From the NCBI GenBank assembly GCA_039105265.1, contig JAPFFF010000043.1:992001-1056000 (forward strand): DNA of 64,000 nt, in the 5' to 3' direction. Made by a program: the position numbers and the translations under genes. Position 1 is the stretch's first letter; every line of letters begins with the position of its first letter. Origin of the DNA: Tritrichomonas musculus (Eukaryota; Parabasalia; Tritrichomonadida; Tritrichomonadidae). The notes under the pieces were generated by a model that ran no database searches, had not been told where the DNA came from, and worked only from the letters and a program-made list of their open reading frames with translations. Below, piece by piece: positions 28,891 through 38,911 of this stretch.

Positions 28891-29794
28891 CAGCCGTTTA
28901 GGAAATAGAATTGTTTTTTTAGGAAATAAAAATTTTTTTTTAGGAAATAAAAATTTTTTTTTAGGAAATAGATTAGCAACGATCATTTTACATTCAATTT
29001 TCAGTATAAAAAAATACGATTTTTTTAGATGACAAAGGAGTATATACCTTATTTTATTATTACAAATAGTTTTATATCTGATAATAAATATAACTATGAT
29101 GATTAATTTAATAAATAATATTCTAAGGTACATAAAATATTAGATTTTCATAAAATTTTATTTTTCTAATTAAAAAGCTGATGTATGCTTAATTAAACAT
29201 CATAAAATATTCATTTTTTAAGTTTTGCTAATATTTATTGAAAAAATAATAATTAGTTAAAATTAAAAGAAAAAATGGAACAACAAGGCAAACAAGCATA
29301 ATAATAATTTATAAAATGTTCAAATATGAAAGTATAATATATCTGTTTTTTAAAACAGGTAATATTAGTATTAAATTTAAAAAAAAAATCTAGAAATGTT
29401 CTCATTCACTTGGAAAAATTATCAGATATAATGATAAAAAAAGTTTTAATATCACATCAACATGAAAATATGATCAAACGTCAAAGATGAAATAATGTTG
29501 AAATATTTGAAGTTTTCTCAAAAATTGATGTAAAGGCTTAATTCTTCTTTCACAATCTGAAATATCGATATACATTCATTTGAAACAAGATTTTTTTGAA
29601 ATTATTCTTCTTATGCATAGAAATATCATAACCGAACTTTTAAAAAAATTACAGAATTGAATACAATATGATCGTTGTTAATTATTTTCCTAAAAAAAAA
29701 TTTTTATTTCCTAAAAAATTTATCGGCTTTGTAAACCATTCAAATTTTGCTATTTTATTTCCTAAAAAAAATTTTTTTATTTCCTAAACGGCTG
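28891..29794. mobile_element. Tc1/mariner-type MITE
   Basis: Ends CAGCCGTTTAGGAAATA (28891) and TATTTCCTAAACGGCTG (29794) are perfect inverted repeats flanked by TA on both sides (28889-28890, 29795-29796), the target duplication of the Tc1/mariner group. Inside each end the word TTAGGAAATAAAAATTTTTT is repeated in tandem (three copies at left, several at right), so the subterminal regions are also inverted. The 904-bp interior has no gene. The short reading frame 28888-29133 is accidental. Confidence 0.85.
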
Positions 29795-29882
29795 TATGTG
29801 GATAAAATTGAACACTTATTCCGATTTCTTGAATTTGACTTTTGAGTACTAAAAAATAAAAACAAATTAATTAAATGAAACT

Positions 29883-31786
29883 TTACTGATGGAATAAATT
29901 CTTTATTTTCTGATCAGTTGTTAGTTCAACTGGTGTCCTTCAAAAATATTAAATAAAGACCAGAAGATTATATTTAAAACTTGGTCAAATATTTGGCAAG
30001 CAAATGTTGTCTTTTGAATTAATATTAATTTTTGAATTTTGTAATAAAAGCTGAATAATCTCAACGCTTTTGTTTTTGACGGCAATGTGTAATGCTGTAT
30101 TATGAAATTAAACAAGAATTTCATTGAAATATATGATTTTGAATTTCTTTGAAATATATGATTTTGAATTATATTGAAATATATGATTTTGAATTATATT
30201 GAAATATATGATTTTGAATTCTATTGAAATATATGATTTTGAATATTATTGAAATATATGATTTTGAATGTAATTGAAATATATGATTTTGAATGTAATT
30301 GAAATATATGATTTTGAATTTTATTGAAATATATGATTTTGAATGGAATTGAAATATATGATTTTAATTGTATAGATAAATTTTATTTAAAATATATGGA
30401 ATGTTAATATCAAGTTTATCGTTCGTTAATAAAAGTTTGACAATTTCAATATTTCCTTTTTCAACAGCCAAATAAAATGCTGTTTTTTGAAATTAAATAA
30501 GAATTTCATTGAAATATATGATTTTGAATTTCATTGAAATATATGATTTTGAATGTAATTGAAATATATGATTTTGAATTTCATTGAAATATATGATTTT
30601 GAATTTTATTGAAATATATGATTTTGAATGTAATTGAAATATATGATTTTGAATTATATTGAAATATATGATTTTGAATATTATTGAAATATATGATTTT
30701 GAATGGAATTGAAATATATGATTTTGAATTTTATTGAAATATATGATTTTGAATTGTATTGAAATATATGATTTTGAATGGAATTGAAATATATGATTTT
30801 AATTTTATAGATAAATTTTATTTAAAATATATGAAATGTTAATATCAAGTTTATCGTTCGTTAATAAAAGTTTGACAATTTCAATATTTCCTTCTTCAAC
30901 AGCCAAATAAAATGCTGTTTTTTGAAATTAAATAAGAATTTCATTGAAATATATGATTTTGAATTCTATTGAAATATATGATTTTGAATTATATTGAAAT
31001 ATATGATTTTGAATGTAATTGAAATATATGATTTTGAATTCTATTGAAATATATGATTTTGAATGGAATTGAAATATATGATTTTAATTGTATAGATAAA
31101 TTTTATTTAAAATATATGGAATGTTAATATCAAGTTTATCGTTCGTTAATAAAAGTTTGACAATTTCAATATTTCCTTCTTCAACAGCCAAATAAAATGC
31201 TGTTTTTTGAAATTAAATAAGAATTTCATTGAAATATATGATTTTGAATTTCATTGAAATATATGATTTTGAATTTTATTGAAATATATGATTTTGAATT
31301 CTATTGAAATATATAATTTTGAATGTAATTGAAATATATGATTTTGAATTATATTGAAATATATGATTTTGAATATTATTGAAATATATGATTTTGAATA
31401 TTATTGAAATATATGATTTTGAATTGTATTGAAATATATGATTTTGAATTTTATTGAAATATATGATTTTGAATGGAATTGAAATATATGATTTTAATTG
31501 TATAGATAAATTTTATTTAAAATATATGGAATGTTAATATCAAGTTTATCGTTCGTTAATAAAAGTTTGACAATTTCAATATTTCCTTCTTCAACAGCCA
31601 AATAAAATGCTGTTTTTTGAATTTATTGCAAACACCTTGAAATCGAAATTCAAAACACCACAACCTATTTTGAATACGAATTTCAAAGATAAAAAGGAAA
31701 ATATCTTTCAAATTTACATCAACACCTTGGCATGAAATGAGATATTTCACAAGTTCAATGTAGTCGAATTCACATGCGATATGCAA
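29883..31786 (-). CDS. Ankyrin-repeat part of the BTB-like gene, inserts filled by minisatellite
   Basis: Six ankyrin units are readable: TVLHIACEFDYIELVKYLIS at about 31786-31690, four near-identical copies of FYLAVEEGNIEIVKLLLTND plus KLDINIP (about 31510-31625, 31100-31222, 30810-30930, 30375-30510), and TALHIAVKNKSVEIIQLLLQ at about 29990-30110. A terminal cap RTPVELTTDQKIKNLFHQ stops at 29883-29885. Between units lie non-coding-looking inserts at the same repeat position as in the other ankyrin genes. Four of these hold 10, 12, 6 and 11 copies of a 25-bp tandem repeat. Since 250 and 275 bp are not multiples of three while 150 and 300 are, the reading frame cannot be kept through the arrays. 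Confidence 0.55.
30126..30375. repeat. 25-bp minisatellite, 10 copies
   Basis: Unit core GAAATATATGATTTTGAAT followed by 6 bases of which the first three vary (for example TTC, TAT, TCT, ATT, GTA, TTT, GGA, TGT) and ATT is nearly fixed. Unit starts are spaced exactly 25 bp from 30126 to 30351. Confidence 0.95.
30511..30810. repeat. 25-bp minisatellite, 12 copies
   Basis: Same unit as at 30126; unit starts from 30511 to 30786 at 25-bp spacing, ending against an ankyrin unit. Confidence 0.95.
30946..31095. repeat. 25-bp minisatellite, 6 copies
   Basis: Same unit; starts 30946 to 31071 at 25-bp spacing. Confidence 0.95.
31231..31505. repeat. 25-bp minisatellite, 11 copies
   Basis: Same unit; starts 31231 to 31481 at 25-bp spacing, with one internal G-to-A variant (ATATAATTTT). 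Confidence 0.95.
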
Positions 31787-32721
31787 GACTGTCTTATGAA
31801 AAAAAGAAAAATGCCTGATATACGAATACTTCCGACATCTGGTTCCCGCTGAATAAGCCCAAAAATGATCATCTCGGATCCTTTCATCTTTTCTTGCTGC
31901 TTGTTATGTTCTTCAATCAACTTTTGATGTGATTCCTGCATTTTGACCATCATCGATTCAGTTTCCGACACTTTTTTCGATAAATTTTCGATTTCCGACA
32001 CTTTTTCTGACACTTTTTCAATAAAACCGAAATCAATTTGCGGAATGAATCCGAAATGATCGTCTTGCTTAGATAAGCAATCTTTCAATGCTTCTTCTTT
32101 CAATTTGCTGCTATTCAAACTTTTTAAAAGAATGAATAAAGTGTCATCATTTTGATGACCGTTATTATTGTTATTGCTATCGTTATCGTTATCGTTATTG
32201 CTACTTTGGAGTTCTCTAGAGATGAACTTGTATCCAAGATTTTCGTCTTCGAGTTTGCGGTCTTGGTCATAGAAAATATTGTAAAGGGATGTGAATGGGA
32301 CTTTGTACATCTCGTTCGGGTATTTTTGAAGATACGCCTCAAGATGCATTGATATGTACTTTTCACTATCTGAAATATCGCCTATTTCTGAAGTTGTAAC
32401 TGCTTTTAGGAATGATAAGGGAAGAAGTTCACTGTATTCGTTATCGATTTTCTGAGTTAATTCTATGATTCCGAATTCTTTGCTCAAATTATAAAAGTCG
32501 ACAATGTTATCCATATTAAGATCAGGAAGTGGACTTTTGTTTATTAAATAATCGATAAATAATGGGATATTTTCTATTTTAACGTTTGATTTAATTTGAT
32601 ATGTAGATTGCTCGTCAAATACATCTGGTATTTCTTGAGGTAAGGTAGCCAGCTGACGAATTTTTATGTTGACAGGGAATTCTTGTCCATCTTTTGCGAA
32701 ATAACGCTGATTAGCACTCAT
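31747..32721 (-). CDS. BTB-like N-terminal part of a BTB-ankyrin protein
   Basis: Preferred start is the ATG at 32721 (MSANQRYFAKDGQEFPVNIK); the preceding in-frame residues are hydrophobic leader-like translation of AT-rich DNA. Residues about 35-95 (YQIKSNVKIENIPLFIDYLI, IDNxVDFYNLSKEFGI) resemble trichomonad BTB/POZ-like domains. A BACK-like helical region (HLEAYLQKYPNEMYKVPFTS) follows, then an Asn/Asp-rich linker and a coiled coil (EKVSEKVSEIENLSKKVSET). The frame then runs past a short T-rich insert (about 31800-31822) and ends at 31747, while ankyrin coding continues in another frame. BTB-ankyrin proteins are usually adaptors of ubiquitin ligases; that role is inferred. Confidence 0.65.
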   Translation of the reverse strand: MSANQRYFAKDGQEFPVNIKIRQLATLPQEIPDVFDEQSTYQIKSNVKIENIPLFIDYLINKSPLPDLNMDNIVDFYNLSKEFGIIELTQKIDNEYSELLPLSFLKAVTTSEIGDISDSEKYISMHLEAYLQKYPNEMYKVPFTSLYNIFYDQDRKLEDENLGYKFISRELQSSNNDNDNDSNNNNNGHQNDDTLFILLKSLNSSKLKEEALKDCLSKQDDHFGFIPQIDFGFIEKVSEKVSEIENLSKKVSETESMMVKMQESHQKLIEEHNKQQEKMKGSEMIIFGLIQREPDVGSIRISGIFLFFIRQSCISHVNSTTLNL

Positions 32722-33990
32722 TTTGCTTAAAAAAAAATAATTGAGAAAAATTTTCCAAAAGTTTGTAAATCTAAAAACAAGCATATTTTGTCTTTTATAT
32801 GCTAAAAACACAAAAAACAAACACTAAATCGCATTTTTCTTTTAATAAAAAATAATATTTAATTAATACGAAAATAAATAGATTTATTAAATATTTTTAA
32901 TTTTGCAAATTAGATTTTATTAGAAGGATATTAGAATATAGTAAATTTTAAATTTCTAACTTTTTATATGAGATCTCAGAAATATGAAAATTTTAATTGA
33001 AATTTACAATCATTAATCAATAATCATTTCATTAAAATACATAAAAACTAATCTCCATACAAACCATTAAAGTAAATAAATAAGACATATTCATATTCTT
33101 GTCTGGTCATTGAACTAATATTTAATACTGAATTATTTTTTTCATTTATATTCTTTAATTCATAATAAAAATTTTTTAAATCAACCAAAAATACTTCACG
33201 ATAGCTTGAATCAAACTTGAAATCTTTGACAGAATCACATCAAGATGGCGGTTTTCCATCAGATATTGATGGTCCCAATGTCTGCAAGAATCGGCTCTAC
33301 TGAATGAAGATTTGATTTTATTTGTTCAAATAATACTAAGTTTTCTTCATTTTGAATAATATTATTCTTTGTAAATATAAATTGAGAGGATTTAAGTGCA
33401 ATTATATATTAGTTTTGCTTCAGAGCTTTTATCAAAATGATACCAATAACACTTTTATACTCTATGAAACAATATTTTATTTTCTTTATCTCATAAGAAT
33501 AAGAATTTGACTATCGTAGCCATCTAAGTAATTAAATTATATCAAAATAATATGCAAATTATATTTTTATTTGTTTATTAGTATAGATGCCATAATTATC
33601 ATCAATTTCAGCATTCACACTTTTCAAAATCAAATTCTAACATAAAAATCAAATCCAATAACTAATACAAATACTTTAAATAACATTTTATATTCTTTAA
33701 AAATTTGAATTTTTGTTTTTAAATTAAAAATTAGTATGAAATTACACATTTCTCAGTATTTTTACAAAATATCAATTGTATAAAAAAAAAATTGAATAGA
33801 ATTTATAAATTGTTATCAGAAAATTTGTTATCTATTTCTCAAATATTATTAAACAAAATTTGAAAATTTCTCTCAATTGTTAAGAAATTTTCTGAGAATA
33901 AAACAAATAGTTTTCGGATGATATCTAGCCGCAACTTTTATCTCTAAGTAGTAGATTTTCAAAAATAAATCATTGAATCCCACTCCTTTG
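32722..33990. other. Gap with possible decayed coding traces
   Basis: Mostly AT-rich. Around 33060-33330 the composition is slightly richer in G+C (for example CAAGATGGCGGTTTTCC at 33241), but all frames are broken and nothing is recognisable. Confidence 0.4.
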
Positions 33991-34000
33991 AAACAACTCA

Positions 34001-34489
34001 ATGTTTTTATACATTGCTCCAGAAGTTTCTAAATCTTATCAATATACGAAAGCATGCGATGCTTATGCGTTTGCTTACATAGCATATGGAATTATAGCAA
34101 ATATCGCTCATTCGCAAATTATTTCCCAGCCCAAAATCTTAATAAAGATATCCACGAAAAAGAAAGGCCAGATTTCAAGTTTCCAATTGATCGATTCATG
34201 TTGGTCTGACGATCATAATGAACGACCAACGCTTGAGCAAATAGTACATAAATTAAAAACGGATTCTGGCTTTATACCCGACTTAGTCGAAAAAGAAGAT
34301 TTTCTTGATTATGTTGAATTTATAGATTCATACCGAAGCTCTTTTGATTCAGGCAAGCATATTAAAGTTTGTAACTTTTTAGAATTACACAAATCATGTT
34401 CTTTCCAAAAAGCCGAAATCCAAAAAACTGAAGCAAATGCGATTATCCAAAAAACTGAAGTAAGTTGGCATTCTCAGACCATTAATTGA
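34001..34489 (+). pseudogene. Protein kinase C-lobe fragment
   Basis: The frame opens just before the APE motif (LYIAPEVSKSYQYTKACDAY) and continues with FAYIAYGII and DSCWSDDHNERPTLEQIVHKL, the end of a kinase C-lobe of the trichomonad TKL-like type. A tail with two QKTE repeats follows. The N-lobe, catalytic loop and DFG are absent. The upstream 500 bp are broken in all frames, so this is a truncated copy. The usual D-V-Y-S-F-G motif has become DAYAFAYI, another sign of decay. Confidence 0.7.
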
Positions 34490-34637
34490 ATGGAAAAGTG
34501 TTCTAAATTGAGAAGATGAAAAATAAAATAACCGCTCAAAAGGCCAATATAAGGTTGAAAGTGGTCCGACTTTTGACTCCCAGTTTAAATCAGATTGTAG
34601 CATTATTTTCTACTATAATAACATTATTAGTCATTAG

Positions 34638-34755
34638 TCAAAATGCCAACTTAATAAGTATTTCAAAAGGCATACAATGTTATAATGTTATTATTTCAAA
34701 ACCCCATATATTATTTCAAAATGCCAACTTAATAAGTATTTCAAAAGGCATACAA
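34638..34755. repeat. 40-bp direct repeat pair
   Basis: TCAAAATGCCAACTTAATAA plus the next 20 bases occurs at 34638-34677 and 34716-34755, apparently identical. Confidence 0.85.
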
Positions 34756-34800
34756 ATCACAACCAAGAATAATAATTTACTCTTCTTATCTGAAAAGTAA

Positions 34801-35192
34801 TCTTAAAATATAGGACCATTGCTGTAATATCACCCCATATATTGCTCTCATTGCTTATAACATTAAAATATTGGCCAAAAGGTTTATTTCATTTTATTAA
34901 TTTTAAAAAGCTTTATTCTTTTTCGATTAATTAGATATAATATTATATCAATCATTTCATAAAAAAAAAAAAGAGTTATTAAGATTAATTCTGTTGTCAA
35001 TATATCTAATATATCTATTATTTATGATCTATAAGTATTTTATAATAAATAATGATGGAATATTTCAATATTTTATAAATTTTAAATGAATGAAAATTTT
35101 TGAATGATTTTTATCGTTAACTCTCAAAACATAAAGATAACAAATAATTTCAATGCTTGTTTTTACAGAGTACGAAATTATTCATGCTTTTG
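34801..35192. other. Gap: AT-rich upstream region of the lipase gene
   Basis: No gene. A frame open from 35104 upstream of the lipase ATG is judged to be 5' leader. Confidence 0.5.
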
Positions 35193-35198
35193 TCATTT
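35193..35198 (+). promoter_or_regulatory. Initiator TCATTT of the lipase gene
   Basis: TCATTT fits the trichomonad Inr and ends 10 bases before the ATG at 35209, which supports that start over the in-frame ATG at 35104. Confidence 0.55.
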
Positions 35199-35208
35199 AA
35201 ATTTACTG

Positions 35209-36726
35209 ATGAAGCTATCTCATAGTCAGTCATGCCGAACTAAAGCCGAACAAGACGCAGAGGAAGAAGAAGAGGAAGGAGAAGAATATGAAGAAAATAA
35301 TGACAATAAAAAAAATCAACAAAAAAAATTTAAACGCACAAAATCATTATTTTTCGATCCAACTACTCAAGTCAATCACCCACTTCCAGATCTCATTTGG
35401 AAAGCAACATTTCATGTTCTTCCACGCGCCCCTGAATTAGACAAATCCAAATTATCTTCAAATGAAGTAATGGATCTTCTTCATTGTTGTTTATTATCAA
35501 ACGCTGTTTATTATAAAGATGGTACAAAGCATTTACCAGCCAATCTTTGCAATATTGTAATTGATTGTTGGAAATCAGATTTTTACAGAATTCCTTATTT
35601 TGTTGTAGATAGCGACGAACTCGATACAATTTTTATTGCATTACGTGGATCAGCCAATCTTAAAGACTTTCATGTAGATTTTTTAGCCGCAGCAATTCAA
35701 TATCAACGAGGTCATGTTCATGAAGGTGTTTATTTCACATCCTTGAACATTTTTGAAGAAATTAAACGACAAGTACGTGAATTATCTCTCAAACGAAACA
35801 AAAGAAAAATAATTCTTACAGGACATTCTCTAGGAGGAGCCGTTGCTGGAATGATGGCTGTTTTATTTAATGAAGAAATGATTGATTTAAATATTAGTGC
35901 GGTTTGTTTTGCTCCAGTTGCTTCATTTTCGCAAGAAATTTGGGAATTTAGTCATTCTTACATCAAAAGTTACATTAACTACGGCGATTTGGTTCCTTTT
36001 ATTTCATACTACAACGCTTATTATTTGCCTAAAAACTCCCTTCCTAAAGTTACATATGAAAGGCTCAATCGTTGGTGTATTAAAAAAATTAATAAGCATT
36101 CAAAAAGACCAGAATTTCGATTGCTTGTTGACACTTACACAGAGCCACTAAAAGTGCCATACAAATTGATTCCACCTGGCGATTCTTACATAATCCGAAT
36201 TGTTGATAAAAAAGCAGCAACAGTTGAAATACAAGGCATTAATGCACCTCAAATTTACTTTGGCCAATTTTTGAAGAATTTGAGTGCAACTCATCACTCA
36301 ATGAATTTGTATAAGCACTCAATTATTCGTTACAGTTGTGAATTTTTCAATCAGGATCCTGAACTGGTTGAGTATATTAGATCAAGAAAGCATCACCATC
36401 ATCATCACCATCACAAGAATAATAAGAACAATAAGGAAATTAAGAACAATAAAGACAATAAGGATAATAAAGATGATAAAAACAATGAAGATAATAAAGA
36501 TGATAAAAACAATAAAGACATTAAAGATGATAAAGATTATAATGATAATGAGAGTGACAATAGCTCTGATTCAGATAACGATGATGATGATGATGATTAT
36601 AACTACAATTATAATGTATCTTCCACACCAATTATATCTTCTAATACATCGCTTACTTCAGTCAATCAGTCCCAGCAAGCTTCTAATAATTCAATAATTG
36701 CTTCCTCTAATAATTTAAAGTCTTAA
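35209..36726 (+). CDS. Class-3 lipase (alpha/beta-hydrolase)
   Basis: 505 residues from the ATG at 35209. An acidic/basic low-complexity N-terminal stretch is followed by the lipase_3 domain: ALRGSANLKDFHVDF (oxyanion region), ILTGHSLGGAVAGMMA with nucleophile serine at residue 207 (GHSLGG), INYGDLVPF with a likely catalytic Asp, and HHSMNLYKH near the expected His. The C-terminal 115 residues are low complexity: a run of eight His, then Asn/Lys/Asp-rich repeats with long Asp and Tyr-Asn stretches. No signal peptide is seen at this start. Such enzymes cleave acyl esters of mono-, di- or triacylglycerols or phospholipids. The catalytic layout is complete, so it is probably active. Confidence 0.85.
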   Translation: MKLSHSQSCRTKAEQDAEEEEEEGEEYEENNDNKKNQQKKFKRTKSLFFDPTTQVNHPLPDLIWKATFHVLPRAPELDKSKLSSNEVMDLLHCCLLSNAVYYKDGTKHLPANLCNIVIDCWKSDFYRIPYFVVDSDELDTIFIALRGSANLKDFHVDFLAAAIQYQRGHVHEGVYFTSLNIFEEIKRQVRELSLKRNKRKIILTGHSLGGAVAGMMAVLFNEEMIDLNISAVCFAPVASFSQEIWEFSHSYIKSYINYGDLVPFISYYNAYYLPKNSLPKVTYERLNRWCIKKINKHSKRPEFRLLVDTYTEPLKVPYKLIPPGDSYIIRIVDKKAATVEIQGINAPQIYFGQFLKNLSATHHSMNLYKHSIIRYSCEFFNQDPELVEYIRSRKHHHHHHHHKNNKNNKEIKNNKDNKDNKDDKNNEDNKDDKNNKDIKDDKDYNDNESDNSSDSDNDDDDDDYNYNYNVSSTPIISSNTSLTSVNQSQQASNNSIIASSNNLKS

Positions 36727-36786
36727 TATTAGAATAATGTGATTTATTTTGTTTATACTTCTAAGTAAACTGTAAAATGACTTTTA

Positions 36787-36791
<5 letters not shown>

Positions 36792-36830
<39 letters not shown>
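36792..36830. repeat. Homopolymer T39
   Basis: Run of 39 T between the lipase gene and an ankyrin relic. Confidence 0.95.
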
Positions 36831-36835
<5 letters not shown>

Positions 36836-36902
36836 AACCATTGACATATATGAATCAATTAAAACATTAATCATTCAAATAACATTTTAAATCAAAACAT
36901 TC

Positions 36903-37252
36903 ATGATATTCAAATTTAACTTTTTTAATTATATTGAAAACTTGAAATATTTATGGAATTTAACTCGAACATTTAATGATACGGCGTTGATTCGTGCTGC
37001 AGAAAAAGGCCATAAAGAAATTGTTGAACTATTACTAAGACAAGAAGGCATTGATATCAACATTCAAGACATTTTAAATCAAAACATTCATAATATTCAA
37101 ATCTAACTTTTTTCATAAGAATGAAAAATTGAATGATTTATGGAATTTTGAAATAATTTTTTTACAAAACGGCCATTGACTTTGCAAGAGAAAAAAATCA
37201 TCGAGAAATTGTTGATCTTTTATCTAAAGGACCGATCAAAGCAAAACCTTAA
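36903..37252 (+). pseudogene. Ankyrin relic: one unit plus C-terminal cap
   Basis: One ankyrin unit (TALIRAAEKGHKEIVELLLR, then IDINIQDI) is followed by the approximately 90-bp stop-containing insert and the cap AIDFAREKNHREIVDLLSKG with a TAA ending at 37252. The unit, insert and cap are close copies of those at 5747-7653 and 17715-19790. There is no N-terminal region: the relic begins right after the T39 run. It is the plus-strand relative of two minus-strand loci. Confidence 0.75.
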
Positions 37253-38789
37253 GGCGAGTAATTGAAGTCTTAATGATTAATAAAAATTAATTACTACATT
37301 ACAATTAAAATTATTTTTTAATCTTAATAGAATAGTATTTTTCATGATATTATTGAACCTTTTTATTCAGGAACAGAATGACATAGATTTTGAACTTTCT
37401 TTGCAAAGATGTTCTCAGTCCATATCTTGGATATTTAAGTTGTTATTTCCTACCAAATATTGATTTACCAGCTGAATTTCTGAGATTTAGAAATGCTGAA
37501 CATTTTTTTTTCTTTGAAGTTCATATTTTGAGGTTCTTGAAATTGAACTGTGATTTTTTCCTACAGATATTTCACTATTTAAGATTCAGATTATTAATTG
37601 CAATGATAATAATAATGTTTATTTTTTTTACTTTTTACTTTTTGAATAACTTCCATTGAATTTACACAAAAATTTTTTTGAATAACTTCTATACTCTTTC
37701 AAAAAACTTTTTTCAAATTAATTGAACATGTGCACATATTATTTAATTTTTCGTCGATTAAAAGAAACACCCTTCAGTCTACACAAAGAGAACATTTTTC
37801 AACAGTCTGAAAAAGTGAATGTAATTCATTCAAAATTTTGAATTATATTCAAAAAGCTCAATTCTGAATCATAAAATTGAATGAATTTTCTCAAATTCCC
37901 CAATACTAACTTGAATATACTCTAAGAATCTTCAATTGAAGGTAATCTACAAATAATATCTATTATATAATTAAAAATAAATAGAGCGGTTGTCCATTTG
38001 TAAAGTATTGAAAAATATTAAAAAACGCTGATTGGCTTATAATATTTTATATTTGGGGCTGAAATATATGAATTGCTCAGATATATTCCATTGATTATGA
38101 GAAAAAAAAATTCAATATAAAAATAAATGTGTTTTAAAAATTTTATATTTCTCACAAAATTATAGATACGATTTTCTCTTCATTATTTCATTCCTTTTTA
38201 TAAATTACTTTATTTTTCATATTTTTTCTTTTATGAGTTTATTTGAAGATTGAATTTTTGTATTATTATTTTTGGTCAATTCAAATTTCCAAATAAATTT
38301 CAATAAAATTTTTCAATTTATTCATTTTTTAAAATATTTTTATAATGATACGAAAAGGAGATATTGATTTCATAATTATATAAAAAGAAATAATTTATAC
38401 TACTATTATTGTAATTTTGGACGATGGATAAATTGATTGAATCATAAAAGAAAATATTTTTTTTTTAGATAAAAGACTAATTTCCCAGATGCCAGCTATA
38501 AATATTTATTTTCTAATCTTTCGTTAAACTCTCCTGATTCACATGCAATTTCTGAATCAAGTTTTCCTATCAATATTATCAAATGATCAAAATCGATTAT
38601 TTTATTTAAATAATTATTTCGATCTTTTAATCACAATTACAACCTTTTCATGTCGTTCAAGGTGCAAGTCTTCTCAATTTTTCTGATATATCCATTCAAA
38701 TATTTCATTCAATTGTTCTTCCAATTGGAATACCTGTTGGCGAAAAAATAATTTGTAAATTGACTTTATTTATAAATTTGATAAAGACA
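37253..38789. other. Gap with a possible relic near 38.47-38.75 kb
   Basis: AT-rich and without a convincing gene. The minus strand around 38600-38510 has a short open piece (LNKIIDFDHLIILIGKLDSE) resembling decayed coding sequence; family unknown. Confidence 0.35.
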
Positions 38790-38812
38790 CTTTTTGAGCG
38801 TAGCTCAAAAAG
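38790..38812. repeat. Hairpin repeat, copy 1
   Basis: CTTTTTGAGC, loop GTA, GCTCAAAAAG: a perfect 10-bp stem. Three further copies lie at 41913, 42046 and 42169. Confidence 0.9.
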
Positions 38813-38911
38813 CGGCTATCTTGTTAAAATATAAAAAAATCGCATATCAGAGGTATTGTTTTGATTTTATTCAAGATTAATTCTACTCAAATGATGAAAA
38901 AGAAAAGTTTA

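Noticed and set aside
28888-29133. 81-codon minus-strand frame with KKKFLFPKK repeats
   Set aside because: It lies inside the mariner-type MITE and only translates its tandem subterminal words.
30126-31505. Regular repeats with variable bases, resembling a CRISPR array
   Set aside because: Units are 25 bp with only 3 strongly variable bases, no real spacers, no Cas genes, and the context is a eukaryotic ankyrin gene.
37390-37659. 89-codon plus-strand frame
   Set aside because: Phe/Leu/Ile-rich translation of T-rich DNA without features of a protein.
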